This document shows, one piece after another, positions 11,247 to 22,646 of a DNA stretch of 64,000 bases; the stretch's first letter is position 1; each line of letters begins with the position of its first letter. The notes under the pieces are model-generated. The model had not been told where the DNA came from and did not search any database. It saw nothing but the letters and a program-made list of their open reading frames with translations. A program made the translations under genes and the position numbers. Location: positions 1,192,501 to 1,256,500 of the forward strand of contig JAJGOT010000054.1 of the NCBI GenBank assembly GCA_022457155.1, in the 5' to 3' direction. This DNA is from Cladopsammia gracilis. Taxonomy: Eukaryota > Cnidaria > Anthozoa > Scleractinia > Dendrophylliidae.

Positions 11247-11368
11247 GGTGACGCGTAACCAGTCGACCCCATCGCCTGAAGAAGACTAGCAGTATGCAGT
11301 CGAAACGTCGCGATCCACATCGGAAGTGACTACATCGTGAGACAAACGAAAAAATACTTCTTTACTAA
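10848..11368 (+). mobile_element. 5'-truncated Penelope-like element
   Basis: This block is present in the right arm of the inverted repeat and absent from the left arm. The left-arm complement reads through ...GGGCGACATCTGTAATATAG, whereas here GGGCGATATC is followed by about 520 extra bases before ATCTGTAATATAG resumes. The insert holds the GIY-YIG endonuclease end of a Penelope-like element plus a 3' tail with AAGAAGACTAGCAGTATGC. The opposite arm therefore acts as an empty-site control. Confidence 0.75.
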
Positions 11369-12845
11369 TCTGTAATATAGTTTTTCAGGCCCAAAAAGAA
11401 ATCGATGAGCAGCGAAAAATGAAGTTGGTTTCCTTTCTCCTCCCATGTAAGATAAGAGTGATAGATGTATATTGCCAACTGCTCAGAGATTTTTATTTAA
11501 AATGTTGTGTATCAATAAAATCAATGGCAATAGCTTCTTTGCTTTCTTTCGTTTACCCTTATGAACCTACAAAATAGTAATTATCTAAGATATATGAAAT
11601 GTTTTACCATTGACTAAGAAAGCATACAAGGCCTATTAAACCTGTCTTGTTTGAAAGAAGCCAGAATAACTGAGTTAAGTTGCATATGATTTTATTCTTT
11701 TGCAGATTTTTGGCTCTATTCTGGAACACAGCCAAAGTTCTTTTTGAATGTTTACAGATTGAGCTACACCTGTACCCCCGACAAATGCACATTGTTAAGG
11801 TGAGCACCATTTAGAAATTAAACAAAATTCACTACATTTGTGTATGTTGACCTACATGTACAGTACATGTAGGTGGAATAAACATGTTAAATAGAGAGTT
11901 TCTTTAAAAGGCAGTTGAACTAGGGAAGCCTTGGGTTTTTACACTACTCAATGCCATGAAATACATGTACATGTATTATAATATTATTTTATGATTAATA
12001 AGTGTTAAATTTAAGTAATTTTAAGGTTTATACCATATCTGATTTTCAGGAAATGGAATCACTAGCAGAACTACAAATGAGGTCATCCATTTATGTACAT
12101 GTATAACAGTATGTTGATCAGGCCCAAAGAAAGGATGATCATTGGCATCTCCTTGTGACTATCAGGAAAAACACAATACAAAAAAAAACATCCAGAAACA
12201 GGCTGGATCTTCCTATTAGTTTTGTTCGTTTAAGTGATGGTAGCAACAAAAATTCTGAATCCCTTTGAGAATTAATTAGAAGACTGAAATTATAGGGGTT
12301 GATTGAAAATCTGCTTACATGTATGTGTAAAAAGCTGCCACAAGTTCATTGTGTTGAAAGACTGATTTAATACACTGTTGATATAAATGAGCCACACCAT
12401 GTTAAAAAGGAAAACATTCTTGGTGGGACCTTTACATGTACATCGTTGATAGATTGGCCCAATCATATCAAGGGTTTACCACTGTAAATGTTTTAGTGTA
12501 ATATATTCAAGATAGCTGTTCCATGAAATGTAGGTGCATCCTAACAAAGAAAGAGATGTCAGCAAAATGCCTATAAAACTATGCAAAAAAATAAAAAAAA
12601 AAATGCAGATCAAGATCTGGAGAAAATATGGTATGTTCAATCAACATGTACAGTAGTATGTATTTTTTTCTTTGGGAGATCAGGATTTCTTAATCCCCTG
12701 AATTTTTTTTCTAATTGCTTTTTTAAAATTCAAATTACATGTACCTTTGAGTTATTTAGGGGCACTAGAATCTATGAATACTGTTTAGAAATTCTGAATT
12801 TTTTCCTGAGGTTTTATTGGCAGATCAAAAGTTATGAATTTCTTA

Positions 12846-13575
12846 AGGGGATCAGAAATTCTGAATGTCTTTTACGGGGGATCAGAAATTCTGAATGTCT
12901 TTTAAGGGGATCAGAAATTCTGAATGTCTTACGGGGGATCAGAAATTCTGAATGTCTTATGGGGGATCAGAAATTCTGAATGTCTTTTAAGGGGGATCAG
13001 AAATTCTGAATGTCTTACGGGGATCAGAAATTCTGAATGTCTTTTACGAGGATCAGAAATTCGGAATGTCTTTTACGGGGGATCAGAAATTCTGAATGTC
13101 TTTTACGGGGGATCAGAAATTCGGAATGTCTTTCACGGGGGATCAGAAATTCGGAATGTCTTTTAAGGGGAATCAGAAATTCGGAATGTCTTACGGGGAT
13201 CAGAAATTCTGAATGTCTTACCGGGATCAGAAATTCTGAATGTCTTTTATGGGGATCAGAAATTCGGAATGTCTTTTACGGGGATCAGAAATTCGGAATG
13301 TCTTTTACGGGGATCAGAAATTCGGAATGTCTTTTACGGGGATCAGAAATTCTGAATGTCTTTTACGGGGGATCAGAAATTCTGAATGTCTTTTACGGGG
13401 GATCAGAAATTCTGAATGTCTTTTACGGGGGATCAGAAATTCTGAATGTCTTGAGGGGGATCAGAAATTCTTAATGTCTTTTACGGGGATCAGAAATTCG
13501 GAATGTCTTTTATGGGGGATCAGAAATTCGGAATGTCTTTAAGGGGGATCAGAAATTCTGAATGTCTTCAGGTTT
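12846..13575. repeat. Satellite array, about 29-bp period
   Basis: Roughly 25 tandem copies of GGGGATCAGAAATTCTGAAT followed by GTCTTTTAC. Some units carry a T-to-G change (ATTCGGAAT). The core is shared, in opposite orientation, with the array at 4893-5405, but the period is about ten bases shorter. The long open frames across it (GSEILNVFYG repeats) are products of the repetition. Confidence 0.9.
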
Positions 13576-14773
13576 CTCTGTAAAATTATGGGTGGATCAG
13601 AAATTTAAATACTAGCAAAGAAATTCACTCGGAAGAATTTTGTACTTCCGAACAAACATGGTTGTCTTTCTTGTCAATTTTTGCATTATTTTTGGGTTCA
13701 GAGCAAACGTTGAAAATAATAGTTGGAATAAAGTGGTGATTTTGCTTTTCCGTGGAAACTGCGCAGATCATTTTCGGCCTATTTTCGACTCTTTTCCAAA
13801 CAAAGTTGAGATACTGCAACGTGCAAAAACCATTTTCCGATATAGGTTGGCGTTTTACCCGTAAAAATAAGTCATTTTCAGAGTATTCTCTTTATTCTCT
13901 CTGAATTTATCGAAATCGGAATACCACATTTTAGTTTGGAACGCGTTATTGACTTATGCAGCCATTTCTTTTTCAACTCTCCACAAAAGAAAAATCAATG
14001 TCCGCTTCACTTTCTAAAATATTTCACATCAATATCGATAACAACATACAACTGCGTTAAATCTTTCCTTTAACAAGCATTGACAACTGCTTAATTAGCC
14101 CATTTAACACTAACAGATGTACCACAAAAGCGGAAAACATAGATATTTCAGCCCCCCACATCTGAAAACGTTACAAAAAAATATTAAACATCAAACGACA
14201 TTTAACAGACCGGGCCCTATGGAATATATGAATGATCGATGTTTTAAAATATAAGTGAAGTCGCTTAGCGAGTGACAACCGGAAATCTCGTGAACAGAGT
14301 TGCTTTTCCAAGTCGCTTAAAGTTAAGCGAGTCAGCTCAATTGAATTGAACTCTCGTTAAATTTAAGGCACGAAAGCAGGTAGCTTAAGCGAGTCGGCAA
14401 TTAATTTTAGTCAATGAGAAGCCAATTGTGGTCATTTATCCGACAAGGCTGTCAAATCGGAAATAAAACACGCGTTCTATTTTCATGCCTCTCTCGTCGC
14501 ATATTTGTGTCTTTTTGTACTAGATGTGGTCGCTTAGCGAGTGACAACCAGAAATCTCGTGAAAAGAGTTGCTTTTCCAACTTAAAGTTAAGCGAGTCAG
14601 CTCAATAATCCATTCATGTATAACATTAACTTATACATCCATTTTTTTTCAACTCTCCACAAAAGAAAAATCAATGTCCGCTTCACTTTCTGAAACATTT
14701 CACATCGATATCGATAACAACATACAACTGCGTTAAATCTTTCCTTTAACAAGCATTTAATTAGCCCATGTAA

Positions 14774-15831
14774 GTGGCAGTCCCGCTGAAAGCGGTCCGC
14801 TCGATTTCGCGACCAAAAATAGTTTCCCTTTATTTTTTGCTGGTCAAAAGGCTTTGGTACAAATGTATGAAATACACAATTCTTTTTTTCAAATTCTTTA
14901 TTCTTGCCCTGCTACAAGTAAAAAACGAATGCAGGCCGTCTCGGACCTTTCGACGCCCGGGGGGGGGACTCCCATATGAAAGGGGCGGGGATGCTCGTCG
15001 GAAATTTTGAATTAAACCCCTAAAGGAGACCAATCTGGGTGTGGCTCAAGCTTTTTTTGACCCCTAAAAGAGACCATTTTAAAACACAGACAAATATATT
15101 ATATTAATGTTTCTTCGCGTGCAACCCTAAACGAGACTTTGACGGCAAAATATAATGGCGTTTTGTCCAGAACACCCTAAGCGAGACCAAAATCCGAAAT
15201 TTACACCCCTAAGCGAGACGCCGAGCATCCCCGCCCCTTTCATATGGGAGTCCCCCCCCCCCCGGGAGGCGCGCTACGTAGAAACATCCGTTATGTTGCG
15301 TCAGTTTTTTCACATGGTTTGGCCATGTTTTCTCTGTCAGATAGTTTTGCAACAGTGGCATGATTTTCTCAACTGTTTTGTTCATTGTGTATGACATAAG
15401 CTGTGCACGTGGACAGACAGACCATCTTGAGGTCATATCCGGAGTTTAAAACCAAGTGGACATTATTGAAAGTGCTAACTCAGTCAGGTTAGTTACTCGA
15501 ACTTGTTGCTACACTGTGCTGACGATCCGCAATAACGGCGATATACCTATCCGCAGTTACATTTAAACTTTCGGTTTGGTCTCAATCATGCCATTGTTGC
15601 GTTACTTTTTCTACGCAGTTGTCAGCCCTTGCTTCTTATAGTACCGTCGAAAGGGCCGAGACAGCCTGAATTCGTTTCTTGCTTGTAGCAGGGCGAAAAT
15701 AAAGAATTTGGAAAAAAAAAAAGAATTGTTTATTTCAAACATGTGAACCAAAGCCTTTTGACCAGCAAAAAATAAAGGAAAACTATTTTTGGTCTCGAAA
15801 TCGAGCCGACCGCTTTTAGCGGGACTGCCAC
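14774..15831. mobile_element. MITE with TTAA target site
   Basis: 1,058 bases with terminal inverted repeats of about 180 bases, starting GTGGCAGTCCCGCTGAAAGC and ending GCGGGACTGCCAC. It is flanked by GTAA on the left and TTAA on the right. The duplicated neighbour at about 14090-14120 shows the uninserted sequence CCATTTAACACTAACAG, so the target was TTAA. TTAA targets are known for piggyBac and Kolobok groups. No transposase is encoded. Confidence 0.8.
14956..15266. mobile_element. Nested MITE with CCCGGGGG ends
   Basis: It starts CCCGGGGGGGGGACTCCCAT and ends with the inverted copy ATGGGAGTCCCCC...CCCGGG, including the shared GGGGCGGGGATGCTCG block. Its interior has short CCTAAACGAGAC-type repeats. 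It lies inside the TTAA element and is therefore younger. Confidence 0.75.
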
Positions 15832-17037
15832 TTAACGCTAACAGACGTACCACTAATCGAAAAACGGAAAACAGAGATATTTCAGCCGATCCACATCTGA
15901 ATAAATTACAAGAAAAATATTAAACATCAAACAACATTTAACAGACCGGGCCCTATGGAATATATGAATGATCGATGTTTTAAAATATATTAAAGTGAAG
16001 TCGCTTAGCGAGTGACAACCGGAAATCTCGTTAAATTTAAGGCAGGAAAGTAGGTAGCTTAAGCGAGTCGGCAATTAATTTTAGCCAATGAGAAGCCAGT
16101 TGTGGTCATTTATCCGACAAGGCTGTCAAATCGGAAATAAAGCACGCGTTCTATTTTCATGCCTCTCTCGTCGCATATTTGCGTATTGTTGTACTAGATG
16201 TGGTAGATTAGCGAGTGACAACCGGAAATTTCGTGAAAAGAGTTGCTTTTCAACTCGCTTAAAGTTATTAAAGCGAGTCAGCTCAATTGAATTGAACTCT
16301 CGTTAAATTTAAGGCACGAAAGCAGGTAGCTTAAGCGAGTCGGCAATTAATTTTAGCCAATGAGAAGCCAGTTGTAGTCATTTATCAGACAAGGCTGTCA
16401 AATTGGAAATAAAAAGCGTTCTATTTTCATGCCTCTCTCGTTGCATATTTGTGTCTTGTTGTACTAAATGTGGTCCAACCAAATTGCAAAGAAACTGGAA
16501 CGGTTGCATCTAAATACGAAGTATTCTCGCCAAATATTATAAGGTAGTAGGTGCCGGCGTTCTCATTGCGTCAATAGTGGCGCAATTTCTGCGAAAAAAT
16601 AGCTCAAGACGTCTATAGTTTGGCTTTGCATGCGTGTGGCCAACGCTCACGGTTTCTTTCGGTGACTATGGCTCCTGGCAAAATAGGTTGTTGTTGATTT
16701 ATTATATTAGATTCGGCATATGTGGAGGGGCCTAATTTGATTGCATTATACAATGGATTTACTTTTGCGCACAATTAACGTTGATGTCCCTTTTTTAGTA
16801 GTCATTGGAATACTGAATCATTGCTTTTACGGTTTGATTTATGAAAGAGTTATTTCAATTTTAAATGGGTATTAAGTGTTGAGGTGTCATGATTATGTAA
16901 TAGTATGTTAGAAAGGTAAGATTTTGCCGATTAAGCTAACTAAAAAACTGTCGGCTTGATTATGCAAGAGTATGGATTTGGCTTTTGTTCTGTCGGTTTT
17001 GGAATATTGAATCATTGCCATATGAAGCACTCATCAG

Positions 17038-17650
17038 TCAAATATTTCAATAGTATTGCAGGAGAAAATCCAGATGATATTAAAGTTTTGAAAACAGCTC
17101 CAACTGGGAAAGCTGCTTTCCATATTAGAGGCAATACATTTTACACACGACATTCAAGTTACCAGTGAATAGAGGTTTTCACTACTGTGCACTACAACCT
17201 GACAGACTTAATACTATTAAGACACAACTGAAAAAACTAAAGATACGGTATTTATTGATGAAATCTCCATGGTTGGAAGTGGTATGTTCAATTTTCTTAA
17301 TTTGTGATTACAACAAGTAATGGGAACCAGAGAGCTATTTGGTGGAATCAGCATAATATGTGTTGGAGATCTTTTCCAGTTTCAACCATGTTTGAATTAA
17401 TAGAAATAATGAGACAAAAAGATGCCAAAAAATTTGCAGAGCTACTTAATCGCATGAGAAAGGGAAAACATACTAAACATGATATTGCCATTTTAAATCG
17501 AAGAGTTCTTAATGTAAAATCAAAAGAAAAAATATCCTTTGAATATTTCTTATTTATGTCCTACAAATGCACCAGTAGATGATCACAACAATGCTATTTA
17601 TAACATTCACTTACAAGCACTCACTTCACAGTCAAAAACCGTTGATGAGC
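17038..17650 (+). pseudogene. PIF1-like helicase relic
   Basis: Fragments in changing frames give TAPTGKAAFHIRGNT (Walker A of PIF1/RecD-type helicases), VNRGFHYCALQPDRLNTI, FIDEISMVGSGMFNFLN (DEIS-type Walker B), GGISIICVGDLFQFQP (motif III, GDxxQ) and ELLNRMRKGKHTKHDI. The order matches the N-terminal helicase core. Several frame breaks and a lost C-terminus mark it as a relic. Such helicases occur in Helitrons and other large transposons; I cannot tell which one this came from. Confidence 0.75.
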
Positions 17651-17893
17651 CTCCACTAGTTCTAACCACTTCTGCAGTCACCGGCAAATGAATTTTAAAG
17701 CCTTCATACCGTAGCCTTTACGTTCTTTATTTAGCAAGACTCCACTTTCTGTTCTACTGTAAAGTGAACTTCATCCCTGTTCATCCGTTGCTTCAATAAC
17801 TAAATGTCTCGCAGAATAAAATGACATTATTGCTTTGTACATAAAATCTTTGTCGCGTATGTACTCTTCGGAAAGATTGAATATTCGATTTTA

Positions 17894-17910
17894 CCCCCCC
17901 CCCCCCCCCC
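17894..17910. repeat. Poly-C tract
   Basis: A run of about 17 cytosines lies just downstream of the minus-strand ATPase relic. Confidence 0.9.
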
Positions 17911-17964
17911 TCCCTCACCCCCAATCAAGATTCTTCTTTTTTATTAACCTCACGTTCTAACGCA

Positions 17965-18691
17965 TTAACAAGATGGCTTTAAGAGCCCTTTGATTCTCTT
18001 CTTTTGAGCGGGTTGCAACACGGTGAGAGGTTCGGAATCGTCTATCAAGAGATGGGTACGAAAACGAATGGCGTCGTCGGTTCGAGGATGATGGTCGGTC
18101 AATAGATAGCCAAAAGGTCTCTCTGTGGCCTTTTTATACACGGGCCAAAATGCCTCTGAATCGCCCAACCAACGATTACCCAGCATCTTGATGTAACGGG
18201 TGTCCGCGGGATTCTTGAAGAGAACGGTGTAATGATAATTGCGATTTCGACCAGCTTGTTCCTTGCCCGAATGGAAGAGGTTCTGCGACAGGAAAATCGC
18301 AAAGAGACCCAAGTGATGCGTCCCTTTGGTCAACAGTTGGGTCACTTGAGGTGACTTGCTGCTTTCGTGCATGAGATCGTCCATGATGATCAAACCGGGG
18401 CGTGTTTCGGGTGGAAAGAGTGCTTCCACGTTGTCTAGTAATCCCTCGTGAAATTGCAGGTCGATCTCTATGAATCGGTTAAAAATCGGTTGCCAGGCTG
18501 ATCCATAACAATACACGATTTTTTTGAAAATAACAAGGGGATCCGTCATCTTCTCGAAAGTAGCATGGAGCATCTTTGACCAAATTATACAAGAAGGTCG
18601 TCTTGCCGCTCAAGGAAGGACCCACGATCTGCATGTTACCCGGGACCCTGAAACGTGGATCATAACAAGAGGGAGCATCTTCCATTTCCAT
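17965..18691 (-). pseudogene. Polinton packaging ATPase relic (FtsK/HerA type)
   Basis: The frame from 18691 has Walker A (VGPSLSGKTTFLYNL) near residue 23. It loses the coding frame around 18557, where a single-base indel moves the match to the frame ending at 17965. That frame has Walker B (GLIIMDDLM), the sensor-like QLLTKGTHHLGLFAIFLSQN and FRTHLLIDD near the end. Both blocks have counterparts in the second copy at 53362-54352. In adenovirus-like and Polinton capsid systems this ATPase packages DNA. An A/T box (CATAAAAAG) lies about 40 bases upstream. One frameshift makes it a relic unless it is an assembly error. Confidence 0.8.
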
Positions 18692-18756
18692 TTCTTTTTT
18701 TTTAACCTGTCACCTAAAAAAGCACAGTTCTTTTTATGCCTTTCTCTTGCAAAGAT

Positions 18757-19384
18757 TCAACCGTTTGATCCGACACATCTGGTTGGGGCGTCCATCCTTG
18801 TCATATAGTCCCCCTGCCAGGTGTTGGTGTTGTAAACTCGGGAATTCTTCCCGAACTTGCCCGTCATGTCATTGACACAGATCTTTTGTCGTTCCACCCC
18901 TCCAGGATTATGAGTGGCTGTGCCTCCCCAGAGATCCATCTGTCCTGCGCTATCTTTGTACCATCCTTGTCGCTTCAGGCGGCTTGCTTCATCCCAGGAT
19001 CTGCTTCCAACAAGGTCTTGAAATATTCTCGGTATGCCAAATTCACACCAGCCGTAGACTCAGTTTCGTTGTTATTGACTCGACAACGTACTTGACGGAT
19101 ACAACTGTACCCAAAATTGTTCACTGGGCCAACAATAGCTTGGTTGGTCGAGAAGTCATTCAAGGGTGCTTTTGCGGAGCCCAATTTGAAGTACACTTTA
19201 AGATGCAGTTCGATCTCGCTGGGGCAGAAGGGGTAAGGTCGATCGGCCAAACGAAACTGGAGATGGTTTGACGAAGTGGTCTGAGATTTCACATCTTCAA
19301 AGTGACATTTGTATTCAGTGGCATCAATTTCTCGCGGAGGGCGATAATTGTAAAGACCCTGATCGGCCTGCACGATGATCCCGC

Positions 19385-19419
<35 letters not shown>

Positions 19420-19442
19420 GTGTCATCTGGCACTTGTGACAT
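18757..19442 (-). pseudogene. Hexon-like major capsid protein relic, truncated
   Basis: Start ATG 19442 (MSQVPDDTN) is followed by an asparagine run encoded by a (GTT)n microsatellite, then a sequence matching the first jelly-roll of Polinton/adintovirus capsid proteins (QFRLADRPYPFCPSEIELHL, QVRCRVNNNETES). The frame breaks near 18992 and continues in another frame (GWYKDSAGQMDLWGG) to TGA at 18757. Only about 225 residues are present, less than half the usual length, so the C-terminal jelly-roll is missing. It lies between the pVI-like and ATPase relics. Confidence 0.7.
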
Positions 19443-19490
19443 ACTGACGGTTCCGTCAAGTCGACTGGTCGACCACCCGTGGATGCTCCT

Positions 19491-19498
19491 TTTTATAG
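19491..19498 (-). promoter_or_regulatory. TATA box for the hexon-like relic
   Basis: CCTATAAAAGG on the minus strand lies about 48 bases before ATG 19442, a sequence very like the TATAAAAAGG before the gene at 54388. Confidence 0.5.
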
Positions 19499-19514
19499 GA
19501 GCTCGTTGAAACAA

Positions 19515-19953
19515 TCACCGCGACCCGTTCGTCTGCGTTTTTTCCTCTTGCTCTCTCGCGGCCGTGATGTTGCGAGGTCGACGAGGGGTTCTTCGTGGAG
19601 GTCGCCGATTCCCAAAACCTCTCTGCGTTCTCAACAATTGCTCGTACGTCATTTCGGAGAAAGGTACGACCCGTCCACCTTCCTGATAATCGGCCGTCCA
19701 CCATCGTACTTGTCTCCTCTTCCTCGTTGCATCTTGTTACCTCGTTTTGTCTTTTTCTTTTCCTTGCGAGGTGGTTCCTCCTCCTCCTCCTCCTCCTCCT
19801 CCTTCTTCCGACAATGATTTTTGTAAAATTGACGGTCGGCTTGACAAGCTGTTTCGTATCCCGCGTTGGCCACTAATTTTTTATTTATTTATTTATTTAT
19901 TTATTTATTTTATTGGCCATACTACAATAACACATTAATATAAGAAGAATAGA

Positions 19954-19998
<45 letters not shown>

Positions 19999-20141
19999 TA
20001 ATTAGGCCTCCTCAGATAACTCATCGCAGGACCTGCCAGCGTGCCCCCAAACCCCCCTTCTTGATACGGAGGCAGGCCTTGATTGTAACCATCACCACCA
20101 CCCACTTGGATCCATTGCGATCTCAAAAACGTGCGACGCAT
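19515..20141 (-). pseudogene. pVI-like minor capsid protein relic, interrupted
   Basis: An N-terminal piece starts at ATG 20141 (MRRTFLRSQWIQVGGG...LPPYQEGGFGG). It is followed by a short retroelement insertion, then a C-terminal piece (ANAGYETACQADRQFYKN, a Glu run from a (CTC)n repeat, PPRKEKKKTKRG). A frame change near 19680 leads to an Arg/Pro-rich end at TGA 19515. Position between penton-like and hexon-like genes matches the pVI-like gene at 58846-59409. The identification rests on gene order and composition more than on motifs. Confidence 0.5.
19876..20010 (-). mobile_element. 3' end of a truncated LINE
   Basis: On the minus strand a short unique stretch ends in GTATGGCCAATAAA followed by (ATAA)n of about 35 bases, the kind of 3' repeat tail made by CR1/L2/RTE-type elements. 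It interrupts the pVI-like relic. AGGAGGCCTAA occurs as an inverted pair at its upstream side. Confidence 0.5.
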
Positions 20142-20156
20142 TGGCAGTTTTTTTTT

Positions 20157-21129
20157 TTAAGGCAATTTACGTTGTCGGAAATACAGAGCAGCCGTGACGT
20201 TTCCTCCTTGAAATGGGATGGGACGACCCAAGTTGTCCCTTATATCGATTTCGAGGTCTCGAAAAGTGAAATGACTCAATCGCGAAAAGATTAAGTGTGG
20301 AATGGGCACGTCCTCCAAGACCCCCTTCTGAGGATTGACGCCATGGATTAAGACCACCTTGGCCATCTGCGATCCGACGTAGACGGGTTCGGCCACGTTG
20401 CAATGCACGTAGTCGTTCTGGAAAGAGTTCGGGGAGACAAAACTCCATACGCGATGATCGGCCGGTAAGGCCATGGTATGCGAGCGAGTGATTTCCACTT
20501 CCGTTGGGCGCCCGGTCTGGACGTCCGTGCTGGTGATTTCCACCGTGGGATGACGCACGTCGGACTTGTAGTAAAACGGGACCGTCCACGACTCCCAATC
20601 AAGATATCCCAAATCTCGAGCCAACCAACCGGGTAAGTACAGTGAAAAATCATTCGTGGGGGAGGTCCACCCATAAAATCCTTTCTTGTCCAACTGCAGT
20701 TGGACACGAGCGATCGTGCCAGCATCTGAAACGGGTGTCTCCGTTTCATGGCTTGATGAAGGGCCAACACAACATCTGCTAAGGTCACGTAAAGTCCGCC
20801 CGCCAGAAAAAGATCTTGTTGCCGGACGGGTAGTTGACAGAACACTGTATCTGATGATCTTGAACGTTGTGAAACGTGTGAGGCATCAACAATTGCACTA
20901 GAGCCACTTCCCATGTGGCATCCAAGGTCCACTGTTCGGGTAATCTCAACCTGAAACGCGATGATGTGTTGTTTGGGAAGAGGTCCTTCTGATCGTCGCT
21001 TTCCAAAGTCACTCGACGTCCCCCAGTAAAACTCATGCCAGCCGATTGCAAGGGCTTTGTGTTTTTGGTTCCTCCTTTGCGAAAGTATGGCCAAACACCA
21101 GTGAGACCCGTGTAAAATGGCACGACCAA
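20157..21129 (-). pseudogene. Penton-like protein relic with two frameshifts
   Basis: The N-terminal third (from 21129) includes FRLRLPEQWTLDATWEVALV, PHTFHNVQDHQI and NYPSGNKIFF. This matches in order the second penton-like gene (LTGEWEVALTEIHYPHSWNN). Coding then shifts frame near 20800 and again near 20708 before the final block ending at 20157 (LEIDIRDNLGRPIPFQGGNV, close to IEVNIKRDTGESVPFEFGRV of the second copy). Penton-like proteins form capsid vertices in Polinton/adenovirus-type particles. Three open pieces in three frames make this a decayed copy. Confidence 0.7.
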
Positions 21130-21139
21130 ACCTTCAGCG

Positions 21140-22115
21140 TTTCTTAAGAGCGGCTGTCTGTAAATATCGAGAACTCGCCGTCAAAACTGAATTTTCGGAT
21201 TTCTTCATATTTGGTCAAGAGAAACCCTTTGGTGACCTATTTACGAAAATTACATTCAAACTTTCCAAAGACTTTTCGTTTTCGAGAAATCCGCCAAAAA
21301 CTAAAATGCCGTGTTCAGATCGCCGCCGCCATTTAATTTAGCCGAGATTTGCTGCATATTTAAATCGTTGGGGAAGAAAGACGCCTTAACGTATGGAAAT
21401 GATTCTTTGCAGTTAAGTAGAGTAACCCTTTGAGAGCATAGTGATGTAAAAATATTGGAAGAAGATACTATTTTACGTGTCTTTTTGAAAGCCCGAACAT
21501 TCCTACTTTCAGCACTTTGGTAAACACTTGAAAATGAGGAAACTTCTCTGCCATAAATCTTGTCCTGGTACATCGAATTTTACAATGAAAGTTATACTAG
21601 CAGAAAGCTATGTTACTGTACTGCAACATCAAAAATTTAGCGTGGGTAATTGAAAAGCCGGCCGTTGAGAGAAGTAAACGCACTGGCAACTTTCATGCAT
21701 TTTCTTCAAAAGTTGAGACAGTGAGTCACGCAAGCACAAGTGAACACATTTCAAATAAATTTAGCTTATTGCGTATACCCTTTTCTTGCTGTGTGGCAAA
21801 CAAATTCCTTGTTTGGAAATAAAATCTAGAGTTCGAATGAGCTTTTGTTGCTCTATATCCTGATAAAAATCAATTCTTGAGTAGGTGATAACTGATCGAA
21901 AACGAAAAGGTCAAGTGTAGTATTGACCTTTTTCTGTTTGTGCTGATGTCAACAACATCAAATGATTGAAAGTATCTCAAGCGAAATTTGTTGCCCAAAG
22001 TACATCTTAAACATAGTAGCTTCCTTATTACAGGCGATAATTTCATAGATTTTATAATCACTTTTTGTAAGTGAAGTTGTACAAAGCAACGAAATTTCAT
22101 AGCCACTGTGTCAAC
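21140..22115. other. No gene seen
   Basis: AT-rich sequence between the penton-like relic and the foldback. The ORFs are short and lack any recognisable domain. Confidence 0.4.
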
Positions 22116-22646
22116 AACATGCCGGCTGTTTGATTAGGTTTCTGAGTTTAATACAACAGTATTAAACGATCGGAAATCGATTCCAGTTTGGCAAAAATTT
22201 GAGCAAAAGTATTCATCTGTACTAAATATTATCCGCTTAAATTGAAACTATGTGATTTGAGATTCAACGAGAGAAATTTCCTCTTTATAGATTCAATCAA
22301 TGACTGCAATGTTTTCTAATGTCAATCAGGTTTTCAAACCGAAGAACAACTGAAGTATGTACATCTCTTTAACTACTACAGTACTACATGTTTACAATCA
22401 AAACCCCACTCTTTACTAAGCTACATGTATTTGCCATAAGGTCTACCACAACATTCTAACATATAAACAATGTGATGCAAACAGCAATGAAAAGTTCGCT
22501 CTAGTATTTAAAAGACATACCGAAAGGGCGAACGGATGTTTTATGAGTCAAATGAGTCAATGAGTCATGAGTCACGAGTCAATGAGTCAACAGGTCGGAT
22601 CAGCGGTTTTTCATAAAAAGATCAGATCGCTGACTTCCAACCCAAT

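Larger units (their letters stand above)
4621..13955. repeat. 9.3-kb inverted repeat, arms about 3.5 kb
   Basis: The left arm (about 4621-8140) and right arm (about 10220-13955) are diverged reverse complements. Matching landmarks: the outer edge CGTTCCAAACTAAAATGTGG (4630) with its complement at about 13930; GATGACCTCATTTGTAGTTC (6066) with about 12070; the region near 7430-7510 with 11395-11510; and the inner edge GACCCCAATATTAAGACAT (about 10228) with its complement near 8115. Each arm carries a satellite array with the same core. A 2-kb spacer lies between. It could be a giant foldback transposon or an inverted segmental duplication. No transposase was seen. Confidence 0.8.
13960..16470. 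repeat. Tandem segmental duplications
   Basis: Several blocks recur in direct orientation. AACTCTCCACAAAAGAAAAA and following bases occur at 13977 and 14649. ACAGACCGGGCCCTATGGAA and flanks occur at 14201 and 15942. GACAAGGCTGTCAAATCGG and flanks occur near 14440, 16115 and 16390. No gene was seen; the ORFs here are short and shared between copies only by repetition. Confidence 0.75.

Noticed and set aside
12581..13542. Long open frames across the satellite (GSEILNVFYG repeats) as a repeat protein
   Set aside because: The frames follow from a tandem unit without stops. Several frames are open at once and unit length varies without respect to codons.
4893..13575. CRISPR-like arrays
   Set aside because: Units are contiguous with degenerate variation, no unique spacers, and the context is eukaryotic.
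19478..20901. Plus-strand ORFs opposite the capsid relics
   Set aside because: They are antisense shadows of the minus-strand virus-like genes; no domain is recognisable.
20348..21094. 248-codon minus-strand frame as a separate gene
   Set aside because: Most of it is out of frame with the penton-like protein; only the short middle part carries penton coding sequence between two frameshifts.
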